Shown here: in pieces, positions 1-7,283 of the stretch
Numbering within the stretch: position 1 is the first letter of the stretch
Layout: each line of letters opens with the position of its first letter
Origin: Lunasporangiospora selenospora
Lineage: Eukaryota > Mortierellomycota > Mortierellomycetes > Mortierellales > Mortierellaceae
DNA: 10,271 bases
Direction: 5' to 3'
NCBI GenBank assembly: GCA_015680635.1
Contig: JAABOA010000354.1
Coordinates: 6,105-16,375 of the forward strand
Program-made: the position numbers and the translations under genes
The notes under the pieces: model-generated
Seen by the model: the letters and a program-made list of their open reading frames with translations, nothing else
The model's database searches: none
Told to the model about the DNA's origin: nothing

Positions 1-120
1 ACGAGGGGAGGGGGGGCTTTTTTCATGGATTTTCTATTTTCTTGTTTTTTTACATTTTCATGAGTGTAATGCTTTGGTGCTCGACAACTGGTTTTTTTTT
101 CTTTGTATAGCTTTTTCTTT
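1..120. other. 3' flank of the coiled-coil gene
   Basis: This is non-coding sequence just downstream of the stop codon of the minus-strand gene that ends at 121. It is strongly skewed on the plus strand, with a G-rich run near positions 5-16 followed by several T tracts, so the transcript-sense strand would be A-rich. That fits a 3' untranslated region. I do not see a perfect AATAAA signal in the transcript sense. Confidence 0.4.
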
Positions 121-2313
121 TTACAAATCGATCATGGCGCCAATGCAGCAACTGCACTGCTCAATGGCCATCGTAGGGCCGTGGTGGGTATAATGCGCCA
201 AGGTCTGTTTCGAAGAACTTGCTTTCGAGCTTGAAGAAGAAGGGGTGGAAGGGGAAGACGACAACGATTCCTTAGCTATCGTGGCCAAACTAGATTGTGG
301 ACTGGGCATAGATGGGTTTGGTATTGGCGAGGGAGACGAGGACAAGGTGGCAGAACCCGAGGAAGAAGAACGTTGATGGAATGAAATCGGGGACATGATC
401 CGTCGGCTGGCGCGTGCAGCAGCTGCACTTTGAAAGGCGGGTGAGGAAGGGGCCGATCCTGAGTAGGATTGATCTTGCGTCAGCCTCAGGCTTTCGAGAT
501 GCTTCAATTCACCCTTGTCAGCAAAGGTAATGTTCTTGCTATCGGATCGACCCCGTCTAGCCTCGAGCGATGCCAAGGTCTCCTTGACATGGTGATCCTT
601 CAAACGCTTCAACTGGATGGCTTCACGTTCGGCAGCCTCGGCCGCTGCCTTTGCGGCCAATCGTTTGGCTTCCTTGGCTTGGGCCTCCTGTTGTGCTCGG
701 ATATGGGCTTGTTCTAGTTCGTGTTGAATCCTAGCTTTCTCGCGTTCCTGTTCGGCCACCGAAAAGCTTGGCAAGAGTGGGGTTGAGGGAGTCGTAGCGT
801 TACGCACGGCTGCTGCAATGGCTGCAACAGCCGAAGACATGGGCGGGGATGGAGACTGGCTACTGTTTGAGGAGCTCATGTTGGCAAGTGCGGCCGACAG
901 TGAAGCTGATTGCTCATGACCCAGTGTTCGCCGTTGTGATTCCCGACGTTTTTGTCTCTGCTGTTGATGATATTGGTGCTGGCGTTGCATCAGGTCCAAT
1001 TGGAGTTCCAAGGTGACCTTCTCCTGTCGCAGTGTATCATAGCCTCGCTGGAGAACCGAGATTTGCTCCATCAAGAACTCGCATTTGCGTTGCTCCAATA
1101 CCAGCTCACCCTCCTTCCTGGGTGCGTTCACTGTAAACCGGCGACTAGGTTTGGTCCGACGAGAATAGGAACTCGCTGCTGCGACCGAGGACAGCAGTGA
1201 CGAGAGTGCAATCTCGCCCAAACTTCCGTGTTTTCGTGCCGAGGCAGATGAGGAGGGTGAAGAGGAGGGTGATGATGGTTTAGGCTGAGAAGCCAAGACA
1301 GCAGCAGGTTCACTGGAGCCGGTGACTGCTTGTTGTTCCAAGAGATCCAACTGACGCTGGATTTGCCTGGACTGTTGTTGAAAGAATTGTACCTGGGCCT
1401 GGTCCTGAACATGACGAGAGCTCATTGAAAGTAGCAGCTCTTGCAACCGATCCACCTCGGCCTTGTATTGTTCAACATCTTTGGAAGTTGTGCAAATGTC
1501 CGAGTCCTCGACCGAGTTTGATTCGGAAGTGTCCTTGTTGCGGAGTGCCATCAATTGATCCATAAGCTGTCGGTTCTCCTGTTGCAGCTTTTCAACCTTG
1601 CAAACAGAGGCATCCAGTCGTTTCTGTGTCCGTGCATGGTCCGCATGACCAGTGGCCATTTCCTTGGAGAGTGCGTCGCGGTCAACCAGGATCTCTTGAA
1701 GCTGATTAGAGTGTTCGCGTCCTATAGCCTCAAACTGTTGAATCTGACCATTCTTTTCTCCCACGATGGATTTTGCCTCTGCGAGTTCACGCTCACGTTC
1801 ATGTAACTTGGACCGAACAACCTCCAGATCCAGCCTGAGGCTTTGGAACGATTGGCGTGGATCAGACAAGGGTTGGAGGACGAACGAGAGACGCTTCTCC
1901 CGAAGGATAGACGATCTCTGCTTGTGGCGAATCCGATGTGGTGAAGTTTCGGTCTCGTGCGTCTCGCTGTACTCCTGAAATGGGGATTTGAGAAAGAAGG
2001 CTGAGCTTGGAGGGGGCTCGACCGAGGAGAGTGGAGGCGAAGGCAGAGAGGTCAATTGTTGGTGGTGAGAGTGAGGTTGGTGAAGGGTTTTGTGGAGAGA
2101 AGACTGAGAGTGGTGGTATGGGTGATGGGCGGACATGGCGGGGCCGTGCTGGGGCTGGGCTGCACTGCCAAGCAAGGCCGTGGCAGGAGCCGGATGCTTT
2201 GAGCGGAAAGCAGCAGCGATAGAGGTGGAGATGGGATGAGGCGCAGGTTGGCGCGCGGTGGAGGCAGCGGTGGTGGAGAAGAAAGAGGTGGAGCTAGCCG
2301 AGTCGAGCGACAT
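121..2313 (-). CDS. coiled-coil, Ser/Gln/His-rich protein of unknown function (730 aa)
   Basis: This is an uninterrupted reading frame with no catalytic domain that I recognise. I chose the ATG at 2313-2311 because it has G at -3 (GCCATGT). The frame stays open for another 108 codons upstream, but that stretch translates GA/CT microsatellite and T-rich promoter-like DNA into Ser-Leu repeats and Phe/Pro runs. Residues 1-110 are disordered and rich in Ser, Ala, Pro and His. Heptad-like, charged Gln/Glu/Leu-rich segments, probably coiled coils, lie at about 152-262, 278-330, 402-465 and 518-585. They are separated by Ser/Pro linkers, for example 341-360 and 478-515. An Ala/Lys/Glu-rich helix covers about 540-570. 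Residues 615-705 are a Ser/Pro-rich tail, and the last 20 residues hold a cysteine cluster (QCSCC, 719-723). By composition it could be a scaffold, polarity or cytoskeleton-associated protein, but that is inference. I see no splice sites that need to be used. Confidence 0.75.
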   Translation of the reverse strand: MSLDSASSTSFFSTTAASTARQPAPHPISTSIAAAFRSKHPAPATALLGSAAQPQHGPAMSAHHPYHHSQSSLHKTLHQPHSHHQQLTSLPSPPLSSVEPPPSSAFFLKSPFQEYSETHETETSPHRIRHKQRSSILREKRLSFVLQPLSDPRQSFQSLRLDLEVVRSKLHERERELAEAKSIVGEKNGQIQQFEAIGREHSNQLQEILVDRDALSKEMATGHADHARTQKRLDASVCKVEKLQQENRQLMDQLMALRNKDTSESNSVEDSDICTTSKDVEQYKAEVDRLQELLLSMSSRHVQDQAQVQFFQQQSRQIQRQLDLLEQQAVTGSSEPAAVLASQPKPSSPSSSPSSSASARKHGSLGEIALSSLLSSVAAASSYSRRTKPSRRFTVNAPRKEGELVLEQRKCEFLMEQISVLQRGYDTLRQEKVTLELQLDLMQRQHQYHQQQRQKRRESQRRTLGHEQSASLSAALANMSSSNSSQSPSPPMSSAVAAIAAAVRNATTPSTPLLPSFSVAEQEREKARIQHELEQAHIRAQQEAQAKEAKRLAAKAAAEAAEREAIQLKRLKDHHVKETLASLEARRGRSDSKNITFADKGELKHLESLRLTQDQSYSGSAPSSPAFQSAAAARASRRIMSPISFHQRSSSSGSATLSSSPSPIPNPSMPSPQSSLATIAKESLSSSPSTPSSSSSKASSSKQTLAHYTHHGPTMAIEQCSCCIGAMIDL

Positions 2314-2552
2314 GGCGAATGATGAAGACGATGAAAGACGATGGAGATGATGATGGAGACAGACCACGCGCACGCACACACAAGCGCGACCCACAGGCGG
2401 GGAGGAGGAAGAGGGGAGAGCTGTTGCTCGGGAGGGACGTGAGGAGGAAGGGGGTCGATGCGGTTTCGGGACGAGACGACAAAAGAGACAAGAAAAGACA
2501 AAGAAAAAAAAAGGAAAAGGAAAGAGAAGCAGCCCGCGGATAAAGAGAAAGA

Positions 2553-2579
2553 AGAGAGAGAGAGAGAGAGAGAGAGAGA
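2553..2579. repeat. (AG)n microsatellite
   Basis: About 13 uninterrupted AG units, reading as CT on the strand of the coiled-coil gene. The tract lies about 240 bases upstream of that gene's start codon, within its presumed promoter or leader. Confidence 0.95.
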
Positions 2580-2617
2580 AGGGTTGGGGAAACAGACGCA
2601 CCATGGTAGCCATGGTT

Positions 2618-2633
2618 AGATTGGATATAAATA
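2618..2633. promoter_or_regulatory. CCAAT/TATA-like element
   Basis: The plus strand reads ATTGGATATAAATA. On the minus strand this gives a CCAAT pentamer at 2624-2620 next to TATTTATA at 2633-2626. It lies about 310 bases upstream of the minus-strand coiled-coil gene. The canonical TATAAATA orientation points along the plus strand, so its assignment to that gene is uncertain. It could also be a chance AT-rich patch. Confidence 0.25.
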
Positions 2634-2862
2634 ACAAGGCCCTGTGGCAAGATGCTCTCCTCTTGACTGACCCTCATCCTCGCACCTGTGGGCCGCGTCC
2701 TAATTAATCTCTCTGTCCTCTTGCTCCTCTCCCTTCGAGACTTTGTGCGGGCTCACTCTCGCTCAGCTCAGCTCTCGCGGCCTGCTGGTGAGGCTCTCAG
2801 ATATTGGCATTCCGTGCTTGCCCTTTTTTTTTAGTTGGTTTTTTTGGTCTTTATCTTGACCA

Positions 2863-2916
2863 AAGAGAGAAAGAGAGAGAGAGAGAGAGGGAGAGAGGGA
2901 GGGGGAGAGGGAGAGG
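2863..2916. repeat. GA-rich polypurine tract
   Basis: A 54-base stretch of almost pure purine on the plus strand, built from GAGA and GGGA units. It lies about 550 bases upstream of the coiled-coil gene and echoes the AG tract at 2553-2579. Polypurine mirror-like tracts can adopt triplex DNA, but only the composition is visible here. Confidence 0.85.
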
Positions 2917-3758
2917 ACGAACGGGTGACAAAGTGTCAACAGGTCAAGGCCATGCGGGCTACTAATCCTGGCGCGGTCAAGACGACCACTTTCTCTTTTC
3001 CTTTAACGCGCATTGGCCACGAACATCCCGTCCTCTCCGCTATTCAGTCACCCCGTGCAACTCTCTCTGCTCAGGAACATTCAGGCACACAGGAGAATCC
3101 AGGAGTATAAAGACACGGCCCCCTCCCCCGTTTGGCTCGGGTATGGGGCTTGGCCCTCCTCTAATATGACCCACTGGTATTCTCCGCACAGGAATGCTCC
3201 TTGCTCCCACACATATATTGGCTGGAAAATAGACTCGATGCTACGGGTACAAGGGTACCCAAACGACATTGGAGTCCATCCTTCGCCTCCTGCCCTAAAC
3301 TACCATTGCTCAGACCACTCTAATTTTCTTTTAAGCTGTCCCGTCGTTATCCGCTCTGTCCGTCCATACTCCAAAAAAGATATCCCATCTCCTGGAATAC
3401 TCTCCTTGGACTCCCGATAACACTTCAACCGAGAGCCACTCGAAACACGAAACAAAGAAAGAGGCGATTCCAAGCGGCTTGACCACACTCTCGTTGCTAG
3501 ACATTTTTGGTCATGGGAGAGACGAGCCATCACCTCAATGTCTTGACTTGCTGAAAAGACAAAACCGAGTCGCAGGCATGGGAGGCGATGGGAAAACCTC
3601 GAAATCAAACACATAGAATATTGGACTGCACAGTTTCAGGACCCCAATGTCGTACAGCATATGAGGCATGTTCGATGACTGCATTTCGATCCAAGTGTTT
3701 AACCGACCACACAGATCCCCCGCATGGCTGCCACGCGAAAAAAAAGAATGGCATGGGC

Positions 3759-3773
3759 GGGGGGGGGGGGGGG
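3759..3773 (+). repeat. G15 homopolymer
   Basis: An uninterrupted run of 15 G, preceded by GGGC, in intergenic DNA. With the adjacent GGG it could form a G-quadruplex. It is also a place where assembly length errors are likely. Confidence 0.9.
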
Positions 3774-3966
3774 ATAGGAAACCGGGAAAGGGCAAGGACG
3801 CCCTATTTCACTCATCGGCTGAAACAATGAGAGGAAATAACAAGTACCGCCCAACATCGTCAACACGTTCATTGTTTGGACTTTGGACCCATATCTACTT
3901 TTTAGTATCCCACTCCATTTCTATTTCTTTTTTCACCCCATTACTCTATTTTGGGGTCACGACCGT

Positions 3967-4388
3967 ATGAAATGCCGGGTTCAAGAAGAAAATCTGTCTA
4001 ACCATCCGAATCCAATGGACACACAACTCTGGCGTTCGCGGATAGGCCCAGGAAGGATATTGTGATGGACTTTTCTTTAACAATCGAGGGTCAATCATGT
4101 TCCTTGGAATAGATGCCCAAACAAAAGGCATCATACCAACGCACCGTTGATGATCCTGGTGTAAACAACAAGAAGTATCCGCTACTGGCAACTCTATGAG
4201 TGGGATCGAACGCTTGGCTGCCACCTCTTCGTGGCAATGAGGTAAGTGTTGAAGAGACCGTTCAGGAAGAGTTTCGTCATTTAGCGGGCCAAAACAAGGT
4301 CGCCATTTGGAATAGCCTCGGAGAGTGTGAGTTGAGCAGCAATCTCTTGTCGCTCCACACATCATTTTGCAAAAGGCAAGTGGAGTAA
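3967..4388 (+). pseudogene. probable gene remnant, plus strand, unidentified
   Basis: From 4065 to 4388 one plus-strand frame reads as soluble, charged protein. It includes VSVEETVQEEFRHLAGQN and ends at a TAA at 4386-4388, but has in-frame stops TAG at 4110-4112 and TGA at 4197-4199. Both stops could be single G-to-A changes from TGG, which is inference. An overlapping frame just upstream (about 3967-4065) has similar composition and meets it at a TGATG overlap, suggesting one small frameshift. I do not recognise the family. A competing reading is the minus-strand frame 4365-3946, which is open for 139 codons but is rich in Cys, His and Trp and reads less like protein. The remnant ends tail-to-tail with the minus-strand pseudogene, overlapping it by 27 bases. 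Confidence 0.3.
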
Positions 4389-5746
4389 TGCGTAAAAGGA
4401 AGACACTGGTTTCAATTCTTGAGAGGTGATAGTGGACGAGTTTTCAGGCCCACAAACGTACACATGAGGAGTTGAAGGCCGAGCAACCTCTACTTTGTTA
4501 CTATTTTGGGTCAAATATCAGCACCAATTGCTTTCATCCCATAAAAACTTACCTCGAACGTCCTGCTATGACCGAGTTCTCCGACGCTGCTAACGCATCA
4601 ACTACGCTGATTGGAGCCGACAAGGTCCTGCTGTCTCCTTGCAACTTTGAAAATATTTTCGAGTTCTCTCTTCTTGGACAGTAATCTCTTCTCTAAAACC
4701 AAAAGCTGCAACATCTTTTTGCTGAGTTTGCTTCAGCGAGGCATATTCTATTTCTGCCATCTCAATCTCCTTTTTGGCATCAACTTCATACTGGACAAAT
4801 GCTCTCAGAACCTTGAACAAGTTGCTGTCGGGTCCTTGGTGCATCTTCCCGAGTCGTCCACCGCCTTTTGGTCGGACTTCATGGTCAGATTGTGGTGTTG
4901 CTTGAGTATCGGAACGATGTCTGCTTCTTGTATCTCTCTCCAGGGATTCGTAACTACCTTTTTGAATCACAACCTCAATATCATTATCTGATGACTCTGT
5001 TGACGTCCAGCGATCTTTGGTCAAACGAAATCCCTGTATCTGCATTACTCATTTCCCCATCGCTCGCTCCGTCAGAGTCACGTCGGGAACCATCGATGAT
5101 ACTATTGCTGTTGAGATTGCTTACTAGATACGTTTCAGGAGTCACACCATCGCTCCATACAGAAGCCCCCGTCGGCTCAAAATTGAAGTAGTAAGCGCAA
5201 TCCTTCGTAACCACCTCCCGCAAAATTGCTTCGTCCATGTCGAGAAAGTCTAGAGAGTATCGAATTTGATACGTGAACTTGATAAACTAGGACATCTTGT
5301 ATCATTGCCTCATCGACCACGAAACTAGCATGCTCCTTTTTCTGATTAAACTCGCAAGCAAGTTGTTGATGAACTGCTAGCTTTGTCCTGTAGAAAAACT
5401 CGGATCGAACAGGGTCTTCTTTACGGACTTGCAGGGAGGGAGAGAAAGGTTTTTTTCCAGGGCCAGTGGGTCCTTATGTCAGCCAAAGTTCTCCCCCACC
5501 TTGAAAGAGCAAGTTTTCTTTGCCTGTCCTTGCTGCCTTGAAGGGAATGGAGGCCACCAGCTCTGAAGAGAGGGCCTTGTGCTTGATAGCATTAGTATTT
5601 GGTATTGAGGATATGGGAATAACAGTCTTTGGTTGACTGGGAGGTAAGAAGGCTCTTCGTTTCTCAGGCTCGGAAAGAGGAGGCATGGATGTCGAAAATG
5701 TAGCTTGAGCAACTAGTAAGACGAGAATGGAGAGACTGAAGGTGGT
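4362..5746 (-). pseudogene. decayed minus-strand gene with a surviving intron, unidentified
   Basis: Protein-like sequence can be followed through all three minus-strand frames. From 5746 to about 5285 the frame opens with a hydrophobic segment (SLSILVLLVAQATF) resembling a signal peptide but lacking its own ATG. The first ATG is at 5686. A Pro/Lys-rich part follows, then an in-frame TAA at 5476-5474, then a folded-looking part (FFYRTKLAVHQQLACEFN). Near 5282 the reading moves to the frame of 5280-4984 (MDEAILREVVTKDCAYYFNF). Between about 5043 and 4986 it moves again, to the frame ending at 4602, which contains a charged helical stretch rich in Lys and Glu (AKKEIEMAEIEYASLKQTQQ). Near 4640-4605 it shifts back, reaches a GTAAGT donor, and ends after a 52-base intron at the TGA at 4364-4362. 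I do not recognise the family. The surviving intron argues against a processed retrocopy. The alternative is several separate small remnants. Confidence 0.5.
4501..4552 (-). other. 52-base spliceosomal intron in the decayed gene
   Basis: On the minus strand it begins GTAAGT (4552-4547), contains GCTGAT as a plausible branch point about 16 bases before the end, and ends AAAATAG (TAG at 4503-4501). Removing it joins codon bases AG and T. The frame then continues for 45 more codons to a TGA at 4364-4362. Size and signals are typical of compact fungal introns. Confidence 0.5.
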
Positions 5747-6028
5747 TTAAGCCCCATCCCAATCACTGCATGATGGACACGAGAACAATGATCACTCAAT
5801 TTTATGCAGGCCAAGACAACCCTATTGTTGAGAAATGGAAATATGCCTTTACCCGAGATCTTGGACGTTCAAGACTTGGGCTATGTCTCCAGCTCAATGG
5901 ACCGCTGTTTATATTGCGCCGAGTATTTCTGCTGAATAGTCCCATAATTTGTCATTCTGGCGATAAAAGCTGCAACTTGCGCACGTCTACCAACAACAAT
6001 TAGAGCGCCGGTCCCAGTCTAAACTATT

Positions 6029-6036
6029 TCGTCAAC
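6029..6036. repeat. left copy of putative 8-bp target-site duplication
   Basis: TCGTCAAC directly abuts the left CAGTG terminus. It matches GCATCAAC on the right (6556-6563) at 6 of 8 positions. Eight bases is the length expected for hAT insertions, and the two mismatches would fit age. Confidence 0.5.
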
Positions 6037-6055
6037 CAGTGGATTACACCGGTAA
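6037..6055 (+). repeat. left terminal inverted repeat
   Basis: CAGTGGATTACACCGGTAA pairs with the reverse complement of 6537-6555 at 15 of 19 positions. It contains the first copy of the ACCGGTA motif, so the terminus and subterminal motif overlap. Confidence 0.65.
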
Positions 6056-6163
6056 TTGGTATACCACGGTATCCTTAGTATTCTGTAGATGATACACTAC
6101 CAAAATAATAATAATAATAATTTACTGGTGGTACATCGTTTTTACTGGTAAACTAAACCGGTA
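6047..6163. repeat. left subterminal ACYGGTA motif cluster
   Basis: Motif copies are at 6047-6054 (CACCGGTA), 6063-6071 (degenerate, ACCACGGTA), 6121-6130 (TTTACTGGTG), 6141-6150 (TTTACTGGTA) and 6157-6163 (ACCGGTA). They occur in one arm of the putative hAT element and recur in the other arm. Confidence 0.7.
6103..6121. repeat. (AAT)n microsatellite
   Basis: About six AAT units inside the left arm of the putative hAT element, just before a TTTACTGGTG motif copy. Confidence 0.85.
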
Positions 6164-6401
6164 TACCGTTACTAACATGCTATCATGGCTTTCGAAGGAG
6201 AAAAGAAGTGTGTCACTTTTTGATAATCTTTCTCATACTTCCGCCCATCCCAGCTCAGAGATGACACTGCTAGCGACCCTGTTTTCTGCAACTGCACGTT
6301 GAAATGTATCGAGGTTTTTAATACAACCCTGCAATAAATTGTTGATGGCATATTATCAAGAACTCGAAGCATGGGGTATCGCACAAACAATTGGGGGCAG
6401 A

Positions 6402-6547
6402 TCGGTACAATCTACCGGTATTTACTGGTAAAAAATATACCGATATTTACCAGTACAATCTACTGAAAATGCTGTACCGGAATAATTTACCGGTACGGAG
6501 ACCCGTACCGCGTATTTGATACTGTATTTACTTTTTTTATCGGTATA
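6402..6547. repeat. right subterminal ACYGGTA motif cluster
   Basis: Copies include 6413-6420 (TACCGGTA), 6421-6430 (TTTACTGGTA), 6436-6445 (TATACCGATA), 6446-6455 (TTTACCAGTA), 6474-6481 (GTACCGGA), 6486-6495 (TTTACCGGTA) and 6538-6546 (TATCGGTAT). The copies at 6423-6432 and 6446-6455 form a perfect 10-bp inverted repeat around a 13-base loop. Confidence 0.7.
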
Positions 6548-6555
6548 GTTCACTG
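6537..6555 (-). repeat. right terminal inverted repeat
   Basis: Read on the minus strand it is CAGTGAACTATACCGATAA. It matches the left terminus at 15 of 19 positions, and every mismatch is a transition. Confidence 0.65.
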
Positions 6556-6563
6556 GCATCAAC
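6556..6563. repeat. right copy of putative 8-bp target-site duplication
   Basis: GCATCAAC directly follows the right CACTG end. It matches TCGTCAAC on the left at 6 of 8 positions. The plus-strand protein-like frame resumes immediately after it. Confidence 0.5.
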
Positions 6564-7283
6564 AATGTCGGTATCATATCGGAGCCCATTGGACGCGAAA
6601 AAATCAGAAACGAAATATTCAAGGCCACTCCCGCTCTACACCAAAAATACCTGGATATTTGCGACCAGGGGAATTCACTAGAGCTGAATGCGCTTCTCTT
6701 CATCAGAGACACGTCCATTTACATGGAACTTGGGCTTCTACGACACAGTTATGGTTTCAATCATGCCTGGTATACGCAAAAGAAAAAGGCGATACTCAAA
6801 TCCATGCTTGTCAACGCGAGAAGGAAGGATGGAGCCTGGTTGCCAGCAGACCTGTACCGGGAGCATAGCAATCTTCGTTTAGATAAAGGGGTTGGAGCAC
6901 TCTTAGCACATAATTAACACCAAACATCGACTTGTTTACCGGACTCGCCACAATGATCGAATCAGGGCTCAACACAAGCTTTACCAAGGTTAGTGAACAT
7001 AGCCCTTCAAGCTGCGTCGAGGAGGAGATTGCTGCAGCTGAAGACAGTTTTAAAATAATCCTTGAGTTAGGGTCTACTGAACCAAAGCCTAGGCACAATT
7101 TTCAAGTAAAAATTTATTAATGTCGTTTCAGCAAACGCTTTCTGATTTTGGCAGATACATCCTGTGCCGTAATGTTTTTGAAGAGCCTCCAGGGGAATCT
7201 ACAACTGAGATTTCTCGAAAGGGTTTTAGATTGGGGCGGACGATGCTCTTGGTCTTAACTGTCCTATTCCAAAGATCCATGGA

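Larger units (their letters stand above)
2314..2640 (-). promoter_or_regulatory. leader and promoter-proximal region of the coiled-coil gene
   Basis: This lies directly upstream of the chosen start of the coiled-coil gene. In the transcript sense it is pyrimidine-rich (CT tracts, TTTTCC runs), as is common near fungal transcription starts. It contains no stop in the gene's frame back to 2637, so automated annotation may wrongly extend the protein by up to 108 residues. Such an extension would be made of Ser-Leu repeats, Phe/Pro runs and a Cys/Val/Arg stretch that all derive from simple sequence. Confidence 0.5.
2641..3966. other. intergenic region without a supported gene
   Basis: All open frames here are short, and none reads like a conserved protein on either strand. 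The region holds a purine tract (2863-2916), a T tract ending in TTTTAG near 2826-2834 that resembles a splice acceptor but has no visible upstream exon, a plus-strand TATAAAG at 3106-3112, and a 15-base G run (3759-3773). I recognised no tRNA or other structured RNA. Confidence 0.5.
6037..6555. mobile_element. non-autonomous hAT-type DNA transposon (519 bp)
   Basis: The element starts CAGTGG and ends in the complement of CAGTGA. The first 19 bases match the reverse complement of the last 19 at 15 positions, and all four differences are transitions. hAT elements characteristically have short CAGNG termini and 8-bp duplications, and both are present here (the duplication is 6 of 8). Each arm carries several copies of a palindrome-like motif (TACCGGTA, TTTACTGGTA, TTTACCAGTA). 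This resembles the subterminal repeats that bind hAT transposases. The core (about 6171-6400) has no transposase and only a short uncertain minus-strand frame (6390-6172). An AAT microsatellite sits in the left arm at 6103-6121. The element splits the decayed plus-strand gene. Internal mismatches suggest it is old. Confidence 0.65.

Noticed and set aside
2052-2677. Long overlapping minus-strand frames (2052-2501 and 2294-2677) and a plus-strand frame at 2319-2543
   Set aside because: They are alternate-frame translations of the promoter, microsatellite and start of the coiled-coil gene. Their composition follows the simple sequence.
3588-3970. Plus-strand frames around the G run (3588-3830 and 3668-3970)
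   Set aside because: They translate the G run into polyglycine and show no protein-like pattern beyond it.
4200-4230. tRNA T-arm-like GTTCGATCCCAC on the minus strand
   Set aside because: The flanking bases do not form the required T stem, and no D-arm or anticodon arm can be drawn nearby.
6172-6390. 72-codon minus-strand frame in the core of the hAT-like element
   Set aside because: Too short for a transposase and not recognisable. The opposite strand looks about as protein-like, so I could not support a gene.
7060-7080. TTAGGG near the RecQ-like gene as a telomere sign
   Set aside because: Only a single hexamer occurs. There is no tandem telomeric repeat, so a subtelomeric position cannot be claimed from this window.
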